Shown here: piece after piece, positions 42,109 through 53,035 of the stretch
Layout: each line of letters starts with the position of its first letter
Numbering within the stretch: the first letter of the stretch is position 1
DNA from: Lenzites betulinus
Taxonomy: Eukaryota > Basidiomycota > Agaricomycetes > Polyporales > Polyporaceae
Assembly: GCA_022264855.1 (NCBI GenBank)
Contig: JABYQU010000050.1
Span: forward strand, 1-64,000
Direction of reading: 5' to 3'
DNA: 64,000 nt
Translations under genes and position numbers: made by a program
Notes under the pieces: generated by a model
Told to the model about the DNA's origin: nothing
The model's input: the letters and a program-made list of their open reading frames with translations, nothing else
Database searches by the model: none

Positions 42109-44311
42109 TCACGCCTTCGGTGCCTTGAAGTCCTTCAGCCATGCCTGCACGAACGCGACCTCCTGCTGGTGGATGGTCTGGATCTCGGGCGGCTCCTGGC
42201 TGTGGTCCGCCAGCCCGTTCTCGTCGTAGTGGTGCACCGCATCTGGCAGCACCGCCGCGGGTCCCGGTCAGCCCCGACTCCCGCGCCACGTCTGCTGCAC
42301 ACGTACTGGGGATGAGCTTGAACGGGCGGAGCGTCGTGTCCGCGCGCGGGTGCGCGGCGGGACTGTGCGGGGTGTCGCCCCGCCACGGGTCGTCTGCCCT
42401 CGCGTGCGACATGCGTTAGTGTGGACGGGACGGGACTGCCCCAGCGGCGGTGTGCACGCCACGCACCCTGTCCGTCGATGATGGCGAGTCTGTCGGAGGC
42501 GATGTTGTACCCGCCCAGCTTGTTCACAGAGGCGACGTCTGGCCGCTCCGGCACTGTGTTGAATTCGCCCGGCGCATACGCCTGGGTGACCTGTCAGCCG
42601 GCGTGCGTGACTTTCATGGAGGCGGGGGACAGACGTACCAGCTTGCATGTCAGCGCGACGTAGTCCACCGTTATGAGTTTGGAGATGATGCGCGGGATGG
42701 CGGGGTCGGGGGGCGGCGTCTTGGCCACGGTGGGAGCTCGTTAGGCCGGACGCACGAGCATGACCCTGGAGGGGGGCGCACCATGAAAAAGCCCCACTGG
42801 GTGCACACTTGGTATTGCCACGCGCGCCAGGTTTGGGATATGTCGGTCGCCGCAAACGACTCCGGGGCTGTGATCGTCCCGAAGCACTGTGCCGCGGCGG
42901 TGCGTGGGCGCGAGCGTTGAGTATACGGGGGTGCGCACGGATAGCCGCCCACTCACTTCATCCTGCGTCGCGGGGGGTCTGCACCCTGCGGCGTAGTGCT
43001 GAGGGGCGCGTTAGCGATGTGGGGGCCCCCTAGCAGCGTAGGAGTGACTGGTACCTTCATGATGACTTTCGCGTAGTTGAGGGTCGCGTTGCTGACTGTG
43101 ATGCCTTGCGCCGTGTGCACCGTGCTGTCGTCCGGCGTGCCCAGGACATCACACAGCTGCACAGCGAAGAAGTCGCTGCCGATTGCGGGATCCCAGTTGT
43201 TATCCTGCCACGATCCGAGGGGGTCCTATGTCATAGTACGGCCTCAGCCGCGCCGCCCCGCGCCTGCCGCACAAGCACACACGCACCGATAGCACCGAAG
43301 CGAAGTCCGGGTCATATGTGACATTCGGCAGCCCGAAGACAGCTTTGATAGCGTGCCGCGTCGCCGGGTCGGGGCTGGCCAGGAAGCGGTCGACCTCGTC
43401 GACCGCCTTCTCCACCTGCGCGATGCACGCGGCCGGTGCGGACTGCCGGATGATGTCCATGTAGCGCCAGTCGTCGATCGTCGCGTGTGCGACGCCGCTC
43501 GACGAGATCGCGCCAAAGACGAGGTCGGGGTAGAGCACGCGCATGTGGGCCGCACGCGCGCCGCCGTAGGAACCCTGTGGGGCATGTGGTCGGTGAGGCG
43601 CTGCGGACATAACACGGACTGCGCGGAGCCTCTTACGCCGTAGTATATCCACGGGGTCCCGGGCGCCGTGAGGTCGCCCGGGATGCCAGGGAAGGTGACG
43701 TTGTCGATGAAGTTCGCAGAGTCGGCGGCAGCCTGCTCGTTGGAGAGCCACCTGGGTGCAGTCGCTATCAGCTGCTGCCATGCGCGCCGGGGGGCATCGG
43801 CGTACCTTAGAGAATCTGTGGTGAAATTCTGGACGGGGATCGACTCGCCTGAAGGGGCGCGTGAGCAGTTGCGCGTTGTGGCTGGGCGGGTGATATGCAG
43901 CATACCGTAATATCTGTGCTCGAGCACGATAGCGAGTCCGTTGGTGGCGTTTGCCAGGATGTCCATGATGCCCGTGTCGAGGATGGGCATCCGCTCGTCC
44001 CCCGGACCTTCGCCCGCCTCGAAGACGATGACAGGCCCGCCGGGCTTGTAGTGGCGATCGCTCAGCCAGTAGCGCTGCTCGAAAGTGTGTCCGGTCTCCG
44101 CGAAATGGTCGAGCGGCTGCGTGAACGTGTAGACGGGGAACGAAGGCGCGTCCGCACGTCTGGCCTGCGGGGCCTTCGCAGCAGCCAGAGCAGCGAGCTT
44201 CACATGCACCGGGTTGGTGGGTCGGATCCGGGCATCGGTCCCAGCGAGTCCAAGCAGGAGAACTGCGAGCGCACCGGCGAGGCGGAACACCCCGACACTG
44301 AGAGGGGACAT
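42109..44311 (-). CDS. Secreted serine peptidase of family S28, complete copy
   Basis: S28 enzymes cleave after proline (prolyl carboxypeptidase/dipeptidyl peptidase type). Eleven exons (43906-44311, 43806-43848, 43637-43751, 43287-43574, 43055-43225, 42957-42998, 42782-42886, 42639-42719, 42467-42590, 42307-42393, 42109-42242) sum to 531 residues in phase. A signal peptide covers about residues 1-27 (LAGALAVLLLGLAGTDA). Substrate-side PLDHF, catalytic Ser in YYGGSYGG, Asp in DGQDDPWRGDTPHS and His in AVHHYDENG are all present, so the triad is intact. A TATATAAG lies about 56 bp upstream. The part upstream of 43,242 is duplicated at 55.84-57.15 kb. Confidence 0.92.
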
Positions 44312-44366
44312 GTCGGCTGAGGCAGAGGGCTGGCGTCCTGCTGTTCCATGTGCCGGTGCGTGGTAG

Positions 44367-44374
44367 CTTATATA
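44367..44374 (-). promoter_or_regulatory. TATA box of the S28 peptidase gene
   Basis: TATATAAG on the minus strand, about 56 bp before the ATG at 44,311; retained in copy 2 near 56,968-56,975. Confidence 0.6.
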
Positions 44375-44619
44375 CCTCTAGAGGCGCGTCATGGTCATGC
44401 CAGCGTACGTAACGCGCGGACGAGCTGGGACCACGCGGTCCCCGAGAGGCATCATGATGAAGAAGGATGAAGAACGCCCGCGCGAAGGATGACCCTTGTG
44501 GACCAGATCCGAGTCTGCTGCCACTTCGCAGGGCACCTTCCCACACGCTAAAGTATGCCGGGGGTGAGATATATGTGTTCCTATTTGAAGTTCGACAGAC
44601 ACAGTGAAGGATGTCGTGC

Positions 44620-45018
44620 CCTAGGGTAAACAGTCAGATCTCTTCAGACACGTCCATACTATCCACACGTACCGTCTCAAGATGATATCTGAACGCCCTC
44701 GGACTGACAGATCGCAGTTATTAGCATAATCAAGATCACCCAGAATAGCCACGGTCAATACCACGACCATTGTAGAGGCACATTGCCGGAGCCGATGTCC
44801 CGAGGAATCCACCCGGTGGACAAATGAATCTGTACAGCTGCAACGAAGTAATGCACCAGCTTCGAACGACATTGTCGAAAGCCTTCACTCATCGAGCAGG
44901 GCTTGCACGGCGTCGTGTAGATTCTTGGCATCGGGTAGCGCACGGCAGGTGTTGCGTTCGGAAACAAGTCCGACTCGACCGAACGGATGGCAGGACATAT
45001 GGCACGTGGGAGAAACAA
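44620..45018 (-). pseudogene. FunK1-type kinase relic, copy 1
   Basis: Broken frames on the minus strand retain kinase text: GWIPRDIGSGNVPL in one frame (compare HRDISSGN) and, shortly after in another, ILGDLDYANNCDLSV. The two pieces are adjacent but frame-shifted, and the catalytic His is Pro. Confidence 0.7.
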
Positions 45019-45344
45019 CCCTAACCCAACAGATGCAAGAATGAAGACGCCTCAGTACTTTGACGGTTGATCAAGACGTTCACCACCATCTGGGACGCTA
45101 TTGCAGACGATGACTGCACGGGACGTAACGGCGACATGACCGTGGTGGCAAGTGTAACGTCACCTTGGGACTAGCACTGATGCAGTCTGGATGCGCCGAT
45201 CGCTCCTCGAGTCGTCAACTTTGCCTTCAAGTTTAAACAACGCGCATGCGACGTTGTACCGTATTGAGCCGTGGTTTACCAGCAGCTAACCTTCTCTAGT
45301 ATGTCTATCAAGCACAGTGTGTACGACGTAGCTACCGCGTATGG

Positions 45345-45610
45345 TCGGGTTAACCATCACATATGCATCTGAATTCAGGCGCGCCCGTCAGCCCTTCCCG
45401 CCACCCAAACATCCCCGTGCCCGCGACATCGCAAAAACGCGCAACGCCAGCCCCCCGGGACCCAATGAGGCTGGTCCCCACGCCCGAATTGTCCCGAGGA
45501 CCGACGCCCAACTGACATCTCCCGCCTCGATCGGCATTCCCGCCTACACCGTCAGCCTCCTCCATCCGCACCTGTCTTTCCTCCCCCCACATCGGCGGGT
45601 CTCTCACTGG
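45345..45610 (+). repeat. Dispersed promoter-region repeat, copy 2
   Basis: About 260 bp matching the region upstream of the 37,664 gene in opposite orientation, lacking its TATA box. It lies 270-535 bp before the peroxiredoxin start. Confidence 0.75.
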
Positions 45611-45879
45611 GAGTATCGCTGTCTTATCATCTGAATTTCATCAGCGGGGCAACCCGCCTGGATCGCACTGAAATAGAGTGTAGTGCAGTGCTCGTTCGAC
45701 GAGTTCAGCCAAGGCACGGGTGTGACGACTATTTCTGATCGAGCAGCGCCATCCTCTCAGCTTCGACTGTGACAGGATGACCGCACATGACGTCACGCTC
45801 TCCCCCCTACTTATACGCGCCCCTGCTCTCGCCCCTCCCACCGCTCCCCACGCAGACGAACAGCACGCATACACACAGA

Positions 45880-46640
45880 ATGGCATCCGTCCTAGCCTCC
45901 GCGACCAAGACCGCACACAGCCTCGCGACCTCGCTCCTCAGCGCCGCCGAGGCCAAGGTCGGCGCGACCATCCCGACCAACGTGCACATCAAGGAGGACG
46001 ACGCGTCCGCCCCGTTCACGCTCGCCGCCATCACCGGCAAGAACGTCTTCGTGAGTGCCCCCGCCCCCTTTCTCGCCCGCGGCTGAGCACGCTGCGCGTG
46101 TGCAGGTCGGCGTCCCCGGCGCGTTCACGGGGACGTGCTCCGCGCAGATCCCGGCGTACATCAAGAACTTCGACCAGTTCAAGGCAAAGGGCGTCGACGG
46201 CGTGTACGTCGTCGGCGTGAACGACGTGTTCGTGATGAAGTGCGTGCCCCCGCCGCGCGTGTCGTGCGCATGCGCTACCCGCTAACGGTCGGCCAGGGCG
46301 TGGAAGGAGCAGCTCGCGCCCCAGGGAACCCGTGCGTTTTCTCCCGCCGTTCACCAGTGAGAACCCAGTGCTAACCACGTGCGGGGCGGCAGCGATCCAC
46401 TTTATTGCGGACGACCAGGCCGCGTTCGTCGGCGCGCTCGGGATGCTCTTCGACGCGTCCGAGCTGCTCGGCGCGCCGCGCTCCAAGGTACGCCCGCCCG
46501 CCCGCGGCCCCGTCCTGCGCGCCCTGGCTGATCGTGCGCAGCGCTTCGTGGCGGTGACGGAGGGCGAGACGATCACGTACCTCGCGGTCGAGCCGGTCCC
46601 GGGCGAGGTCACGGTCACGGCGGCAGACAAGATCCTGGCC
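45880..46640 (+). pseudogene. Type-5/AHP1-like peroxiredoxin, 3' end lost (copy 1)
   Basis: Same gene as at 58,467. Exons 45880-46050, 46106-46239, 46297-46331, 46393-46487 and the start of exon 5 at 46,542 are intact, including the peroxidatic-Cys motif PGAFTGTCS. After ADKILA (46,640) the final two residues and stop seen in copy 2 are missing; the frame runs into inserted DNA and stays open to 47,864, giving a long non-homologous tail. One intron (exon 4/5) is 7 bp longer than in copy 2. Likely a damaged copy. Confidence 0.85.
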
Positions 46641-46667
46641 CGAGCGAGCAGATACGCAGGGCGAGGA

Positions 46668-47250
46668 TCCCACCGACAGATCGAACTTCTTGGCATATTC
46701 AAGATCCCCCAAGATACCACGCCCATTGTAGAAGAGCACGTTGCCGGAGCTGATGTCGCGATGGATCCAGCCGATGAGGAACAGGATCTGTACGTCCGCA
46801 TGAGACGGCTCCTGCGTTCCGTCGCTCCTGCCGCATCCACTGCCCCTCTGCTGGCCCTGGGCGCTTGCGATCCTCGACGGCCGCACGCAAAGCACTCGCC
46901 CTGCGCGCCGCCCTGGCGGCGTCTTTTTGTGGCCCACGCCCCGTCCTCATCGATTGACCTCCGGCCACACAGTTCCTGTCTACACCCGGGGCTCCGACGC
47001 TTGTCTCCCCACACCCTCCCCCGGCGCAGCACCCCATCGCCCCTGAGCATCCCTCTGCACGCCGCCAAGGGCACTGCGCGCGTCGCCCTCTCCGCCTTGC
47101 ACGACGGCGGAAGCGACCGCATCGCCCCTCCGCGCTGCGACTACAACGGTAGCGCAGTTCCCGGACTGCGACCAAGGACTCCCGCCGTCAGCTACGTCCT
47201 CCGACTCGGCAGCGCATGTCCACTCACCATCAGTGGCAGCATCCGACATG
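46668..47250. mobile_element. Inserted segment in copy 1 with kinase fragment
   Basis: Present only in copy 1, between GCGAGGA at 46,660-46,667 and CGCGCCGTCCTGG at 47,251, both found in copy 2 only about 15 bp apart. On the minus strand its left part encodes GWIHRDISSGNVLFYNGRG then ILGDLEYAKKFDLSVG, a FunK1-type catalytic loop better kept than the relic at 44.6 kb. No terminal repeats were seen, so its nature (insertion versus deletion in copy 2) is open. Confidence 0.6.
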
Positions 47251-48667
47251 CGCGCCGTCCTGGACCCCGCCAAGCGCAGCGGTACCGGCTGCGAACCACA
47301 GGTACGTGGATACCCTGTGCGCGCGATCAGAACACACGAGGAGGAAGAGGAGCGGTGAGGAGGGGATGTCTGTGCCCTCCTCACCCCGGAGCGTCCGCTT
47401 TTAAGCAGTCTCCCGGCTGCCCTGGCGCCAGGTCAGACACGACGCCGTGCACGGGCCATCCGCCCAGTCACGCGTCGGAGTGTTTCTGGACTCTTCCGCC
47501 TGCGCCGTGCCCTTGCGCCCGCGACGGACCCTTGCCGCCCAAAGCGCATCTTCAAACCGGACGCGAGGGCCATCCGCTTGCCGGTATTGCGCAGAGACAA
47601 CGCCCGCGGCCGCCGTTCCGCGGTCCTCGCAGTGCGCATGCGGTCGCTGCTCGGCGGAGGACAACGCCTCGCCCGAGCGAACGAGAGAGCGACACGCCGA
47701 CTAGCGCGTCCATAGCCGCAAGGGACGAACGGTACCATGACCGCCCGCCGAGTGTGCGCCGCGGACGAACGGTGAAACATGCGCCCACACACTCGGCACC
47801 ACCCACACAGGGTCCGTTCCCCAGCGCGGAGGAGCGCCCCTTTCGGCCGCATCCGTTCTCGTAAGAACGAACCAGTGAGAGCGGCGCAACACCACGTGTG
47901 CTGCTGTCGGAGCCCGACGCCCGACGCTCGATGCCCGACGCCCGACACCCGACGTCTGCCCCCACCACGTGCGATGTGCCCGACGCGCTCGAGCGCACAG
48001 GCCGTCGGGGTGCCCAGTATCGAATAGCACACTTGTACTCCTCAGCGACGCTTCCATGTTCGCTCATTTATGTGTGTGAATATACCGTATAGCTGACCGC
48101 GCGAATAGAAAGGTGTGCGCCCCCGACGAGGCTCAGATAGCGGCGACGACGCGCCTCGAGCCTCGGAGCTCATGTGTCGAGATGTGGGCCATGTTGGGAG
48201 CTTTCTACGACATCGGACAGTGACGCAAGTGACGCATGCGCACACGTTTGCCGCAGACAATGCCCAGCTCGGGTGGGAGGCATGAACACATCCTAACAGC
48301 CTCCCCCTGCTGTCCCCCGTTCATCGCCCGGCACTGTGCCCGTTTCCGAACAGGGATATCATTGTATTGTTATGCCGTTCGCACAGGTGTAGGTTCCTCC
48401 GCGAGGTCGCAAAGTAAGTCCGCTAGCAGCGCGGTTTCTTCTGCGCACTCGAGTCGAAAATCTCACACATCTCTTCCAGTTCCTCGCCGGCACAGGCTGC
48501 CGGCTGACAGCGGCTGCATGTCGTCTGTCTCTACCTGCCAGGAACTTCCCCGAGGGATCCAGCGCTGCGCACAGCCGTCTACTCGACGTGCTCTCCCATC
48601 ATAGGACTTTGGCCAATCTCTGGGTGCAAATTCTTACGCCGTGCGCCGGCCTCGCACCCGAACGACG
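47251..48667. other. Unassigned duplicated DNA
   Basis: Long overlapping GC-rich frames but no recognisable protein. Contains the heptanucleotide repeat at 47,912-47,954 (repeated at 59,939-59,981). Confidence 0.4.
47912..47954 (+). repeat. GCCCGAC heptanucleotide microsatellite
   Basis: About six units of GCCCGAC with small changes; the copy in the second duplicon is at 59,939-59,981. Confidence 0.8.
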
Positions 48668-50240
48668 CGAAACCTCGTACGTCTTTTCTAATGGATGTAC
48701 CGCATGTGCTCACGAAGTTCCAGCGCGATCCGCGCAGATTCAAAGGATGGGCGACTTTGCATGATTTCATGGATGTGCAACGTCGATCGCCTGCCCCGCG
48801 TCGCCCCCGCATCGCGCCACCGCGCAGCTTCGTACGTCGTCTCGTATGCACACACGCTACGCGCTCACGGAGTTTCGGGGCGATCCGAGCAGGTGCCAAA
48901 ATCGCCAATTTCATGCATTTTCGTGCACATGCCGGGAAAACCGCCCGCCCCGCCCTGGGTTCTTTTCGGACCGCCGCGAAACTTTGAAAGTCTCCTCTAC
49001 TGCACAACGCGCATGCGCTCACAAGATTTCAGCGCAGTCCGAGCAAGTCGCAAAATCGGCCTCTTCGCCTCATGTCGCGGCCACGCCAAAATACGTCGCC
49101 CGCCCCGCACCCCGCGCTCAACGAATCGCCGCGAAACTCTGGGCGCCGTCTCGCCTGCACGGACGCCACCCACCCACGAAGTTGCAGCGCGATACGAGCA
49201 GGTCCGAAATCGGCCGTTGTGCACGATTTCATGGCGAGTTCGCGGACGTGCGGAGTCGATCGCGCGTCGCGTGGCGCGCTCCCGTCGTGCCATCGCGAAA
49301 CTTGGTACGTCCTCTCGTACGAATGGGCGGCACGCGCTCACGACGTTTCAAGGCGACACGAGCGAATCTCAAAATGCGCCGCCTGGCCCGATCTCAATGT
49401 GTGCGCAAATGCGATCGCTTGCGCCGCACTGGGCTCTCCCCCGATCACCGCGAAACCTCGTACGTCGTTTCGATTGAGCAGCACGCATGTGCTCATGAAG
49501 TTTCAGGCCGATACGAGCACGTCGGGAAATCGGCCATTTCTCGTCATTTCGAAGACATCCCGCGAAAATACACTCTCCCTCGCTCGCCGCGCATCGCCTC
49601 CTCGCGCAACTCCGGATTTCATTTCGCCCGAACAGACGCTACGTGCGTACGAAATCGCAGCGCGATACGGGCAATTCCATTTCTGCAACATTTCTGCGGG
49701 ATCTCATGGATGTGCATCGACGGTTTGTCGCCGAGTTTCACGATCACCACGTGCCGCCGCGAAACTTGGTGAGTAGTCTCGTACGAGCTAACGCTCTATG
49801 CTCACAACGTTTCAGAGCATCGCGAGCACATCTGAAAATGCGCAATCTTGACTCTGCTCGAAGACCACGGGGTTGCAAGACGATCGCCCGCCACGGATCG
49901 CGTTCTCCTCGCGTATTCCCGCAAATTGGTACGTCGTCTCGTACTGATGTACGTCACACGCTCACGGAGTTTCAGCCCGATCCGAAGCGAATTGGAATCC
50001 GACTCTGCAGGGCAATCCCATGCCGGCGTGCAGAGAATCGTTCCTCCTGGCGCAACACCGTGTCTACGCGCACTCCCGTTTCGTATGTATTGCTGCGCGC
50101 ACGTACCGTACGTGATCGCTGACGTTCAGTGCGTTCGGAGCAGAAAAGAATCCGTGACATTCCAAGGATTGTAGAGGATACACTGGCACCGAAATGACAG
50201 TTTCGCCGCAACGGCGCGTCGCATCGCCGCGAAACTTGGA
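48668..50240 (+). repeat. ~155-bp tandem satellite, copy 1
   Basis: Unit landmarks (CGCGAAACTTGGTACGT or variants) start near 48,668, 48,821, 48,975, 49,130, 49,294, 49,449, 49,603, 49,758 and 49,920, mostly 153-155 bp apart, then decayed units to about 50,240. Each unit also holds a GCTCACGAAGTTTCAG-like block about 45 bp after GTACGT and a TGCGAAATCGGCC-like block. Units are diverged from each other, while the whole array is almost identical to 60,694-62,266. Because 154-155 is not a multiple of three, long open frames across it are chance products. Confidence 0.88.
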
Positions 50241-51930
50241 GGGCATGCTCGGGTGGGTACGCTACACCCGTCCCACAACGCTCGAGCCGCCCCGGGCAGA
50301 AACGGACGGCGCGGGGCGACGACAAGGACGGCGTTGCCAAGAATACACGAAAATCGCCAGCTCTGCTCGGCGCATCGTGCCGAGCGTTTCGCACAACCCC
50401 AGGCCCATGCCGCTCGCCCCCAGCGCGTCCTTCTGTCTCGTGGCAAGCCCAGACGTCACCGGATGCACTAGGGCGCGCCCACACTCTCCCTTGACGCACC
50501 CCGGCCCTGCATCCCCAAACGCCCCCGAAGCGCACCTGCGAGCGGTACCCGCCTCGTATCCCGTCGCTCTCATTTCACAGCGTCCCAGCTTCGCTCGAGC
50601 CTCTCGTTCTGTATGATATTGTCGTTCCCACTCAGCTGCTACCAGTTGCTTGCAGCAGCTCGATGGCGTTGCGCCGCCGCCCCCCGGAGAGTATGCCCAG
50701 CCAACGGACAGCTGGTACATGTTCCTGCGCTGCAGGCCGACGCGGCTACAACACTCTCCGAAGACCCCATCCCATCAATGAAGGTCAGTCCGAGCTGACA
50801 CCCGCGCATCGCCCGCAGCTCTGCGCCCAACGCCCACGACCAAGGACATCTCGGAGGCGGGTCGACCCTGTCTGCTCCAAGTCGCGTTGCACGGTTTGCG
50901 CCGCGCCGCCCACCCGAGTCGTTCCTGGCCTCGAATCGAAGTTCACAACGCCCTGCGCGGAGGGCCACACGGTCCGAGATGTATTCACTGATTCGACTGC
51001 TGTTCGAGGTCTCGACTGATCAGTCCTCGCAGATTCAGCTGCCGTGCAAGTCCCTGGCCTCGGATCATGACGCGACGGGCCAAGTGAGCACCCAGGAATA
51101 TACTCCTCCGAACACGGCGGCGTCGCGGCGCACATCGCCCTCGCCTTGCGAGCGACTCGGAATGGCCTTCGCTTCGGCACGAACAATGCGACACCCTGCG
51201 CGCACGATGGCGCATTCCCGGAGGGACGGGGCTCTCTGCGCCGGGTTCCCCTGTACAGTCGTGTCAATTCGCCATGGTGTGCAGGCCTCAGCATCCCCAC
51301 ATCCCCTCAGACATCTGGCCAGCATAGAGATCGTTTCGGGATGTACATAGTCGAGCAGTCAAATAATAAACTCATCCCCGCAACGCCTTCCAATCTACGG
51401 CGCCCGTGTTCACTTTAATAAGGTACCTAGGGTCGGTTGTTTCTAGTGGGCGCGCTCCACACGCCACGCCGCGCTTCGCGTCTCCAGGGAGTGGCGGGAC
51501 GTACACGAATTCGTCGCGCTCCGGTGCGCGCCCACGCCGCCCCTGGATGTCAGAAGACATGTACTCCGCTTCGCCCGAGCTCCGGCATGCGGCGCTGTGC
51601 TCGCCGTCTTGTGGGGGTGCACTCGTACTCGCTAATAAATATATTTCCTCATGTACATACAACAGAAGTGCGGAGTCGTCAATACAGGTACAAGGCCCTC
51701 CGCTCACACACAGAGAGCGCGCGGCGGGTCCGCGGGGAATATGGGGCTGACGTAGACGAATGGAAAAATAGACATACGCAGTGTGCTTGCGCCCGCGCTG
51801 CTGGATATGATGTCTTGAATCGGCGCTGAATTGCCGTCGGTAGGGAGAGCTAGAAGCTAGCACAGCGGAGCCGCGGCCGCGCGGCGCGCAAGGGCGCGGC
51901 TACAGAGCGCGCATCGAACGGGAACTGAGT
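50241..51930. other. Unassigned duplicated DNA
   Basis: No recognised gene. A pseudogene of an unidentified protein may lie around 50,640-51,420 (several short coding-like stretches, AATAATAAA at about 51,362), but no family could be named. Confidence 0.35.
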
Positions 51931-53035
51931 CAGGTGCACGTACCTGCCAGTGCACAGGGTGCGCTGTCGGGGTTTCGGGTGGCGTGGCGGCCACATCCCA
52001 TTAGAGACGCGGATGAGCGCGCCGGCGCGGAAAGACGAGCGACGGCCCGAGTGTGTGTAGAAATCGATGGCGATTTCCCGTGCCAGTTCCTTTTGATCAT
52101 CGTCGACGTGGAGGACGAGGAGTGGGGGCCGGCGTTGACTTCGGGGCGTGATTGCTTGCACACGGAGGTCGGGAGACTGTCGAGCAATGCTATTAGTGAG
52201 GTTTCTTGTGTTCGAGGCCGAAACAAAGTTGCGGGCGTGCGCGAACATCATGTGAACGGTTTGGGCATGCCAAACGTGCATGAGATTTGGTACACGGCGA
52301 CGCGCCAAGTACACCGTCGCTTGATGCAGCTTGATGTTCAAAGGCGGCGGCGGGGGGACATACCGTTTCGAGACCTGAGCGACGCTGGCGGGATTCAGCT
52401 GCTGTGTGCGCTGCGCCGCCGAGGAATTCTGAGCAGCAGGAACGCCACATGTGACCGCAGAGGGCCCTCCCATCCACGCGCCGAGTGTGCTAGACAGAGA
52501 TCCCGGAGAAGGAGTCGTTGCCCAAGGCGCGGCTACGAAGCGTGCACCGAACGAGAACTGAACGTACCTGCACGGGGTGCGGTGTTGGGTCTCGGGTACT
52601 GCGCCGCGGCGGCGGCCATGTCCCGTGAGAAGCGCGGGACGAGCGAAGGCCCGAGTGTTTGTAGAAGTCGCATGGGCGAGATCTCGTGCTTTCTCGCTGG
52701 GATCACCGTCGACTCGACGAGTAGCAGGGCCGGTATTGACTGCTGAACACGATTGTTTGCGGACGGAGGTCGAGTCACTGTCGAGCGATGCTGTTAGGCT
52801 AGTGAAGTCTCTTGTGTTCGACGCCGAAACAGAGCGGTGGGCATGCATGAGCGCCATGCGAAAGGTCTGAGGATGCACGGGTGCATATGATACAGTACAC
52901 GGCGATATGCCGAGTACGGCATCGCTCGACGCAGGCTGATGTTCGAAGGCGGCGGGGGGGACATACCCTTTCGAGACCTGAACGACGCCGGCGGGATTCG
53001 GCTGCTGTGTGCCCTCCGAAGAGAAGTTGTCGTCT
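51930..53035 (-). repeat. Two diverged tandem units of about 550-600 bp
   Basis: On the minus strand the unit at about 52,540-53,035 and the unit at about 51,930-52,440 share, in order, QQPNPAGVVQVSKGYVPP against QQLNPASVAQVSKRYVPP, SVSASNTRDFTS against FVSASNTRNLTN, and FGARFVAAP against FDARSVAAP. A single frame spans both (51,850-53,214), but conserved frame shifts between units make a protein doubtful. Confidence 0.6.

Larger units (their letters stand above)
43242..51974 (+). repeat. Segmental duplication, copy 1
   Basis: Direct copy of 55,842-64,000 at near identity. Offsets are 12,601 bp around 43-44.5 kb, 12,587 bp around 45-46.6 kb and 12,027 bp after 47.25 kb, marking a few small indels in the 44.6-44.9 kb region and one ~553-bp length difference at 46,641-47,250. 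The right end of copy 1 cannot be set because copy 2 runs off the window. Confidence 0.95.

Noticed and set aside
46332..47864. 510-codon open frame through the peroxiredoxin 3' end of copy 1
   Set aside because: Its start lies in an intron, it reads through inserted DNA, and copy 2 shows the normal stop; treated as decay.
48695..49776. Long overlapping plus-strand frames of 234-308 codons
   Set aside because: They run across the ~155-bp satellite in several frames and have no recognisable domain; chance frames of a GC-rich repeat.
48668..50240. Possible CRISPR array from regular spacing
   Set aside because: Eukaryotic context, ~155-bp units without short exact repeats and unique spacers.
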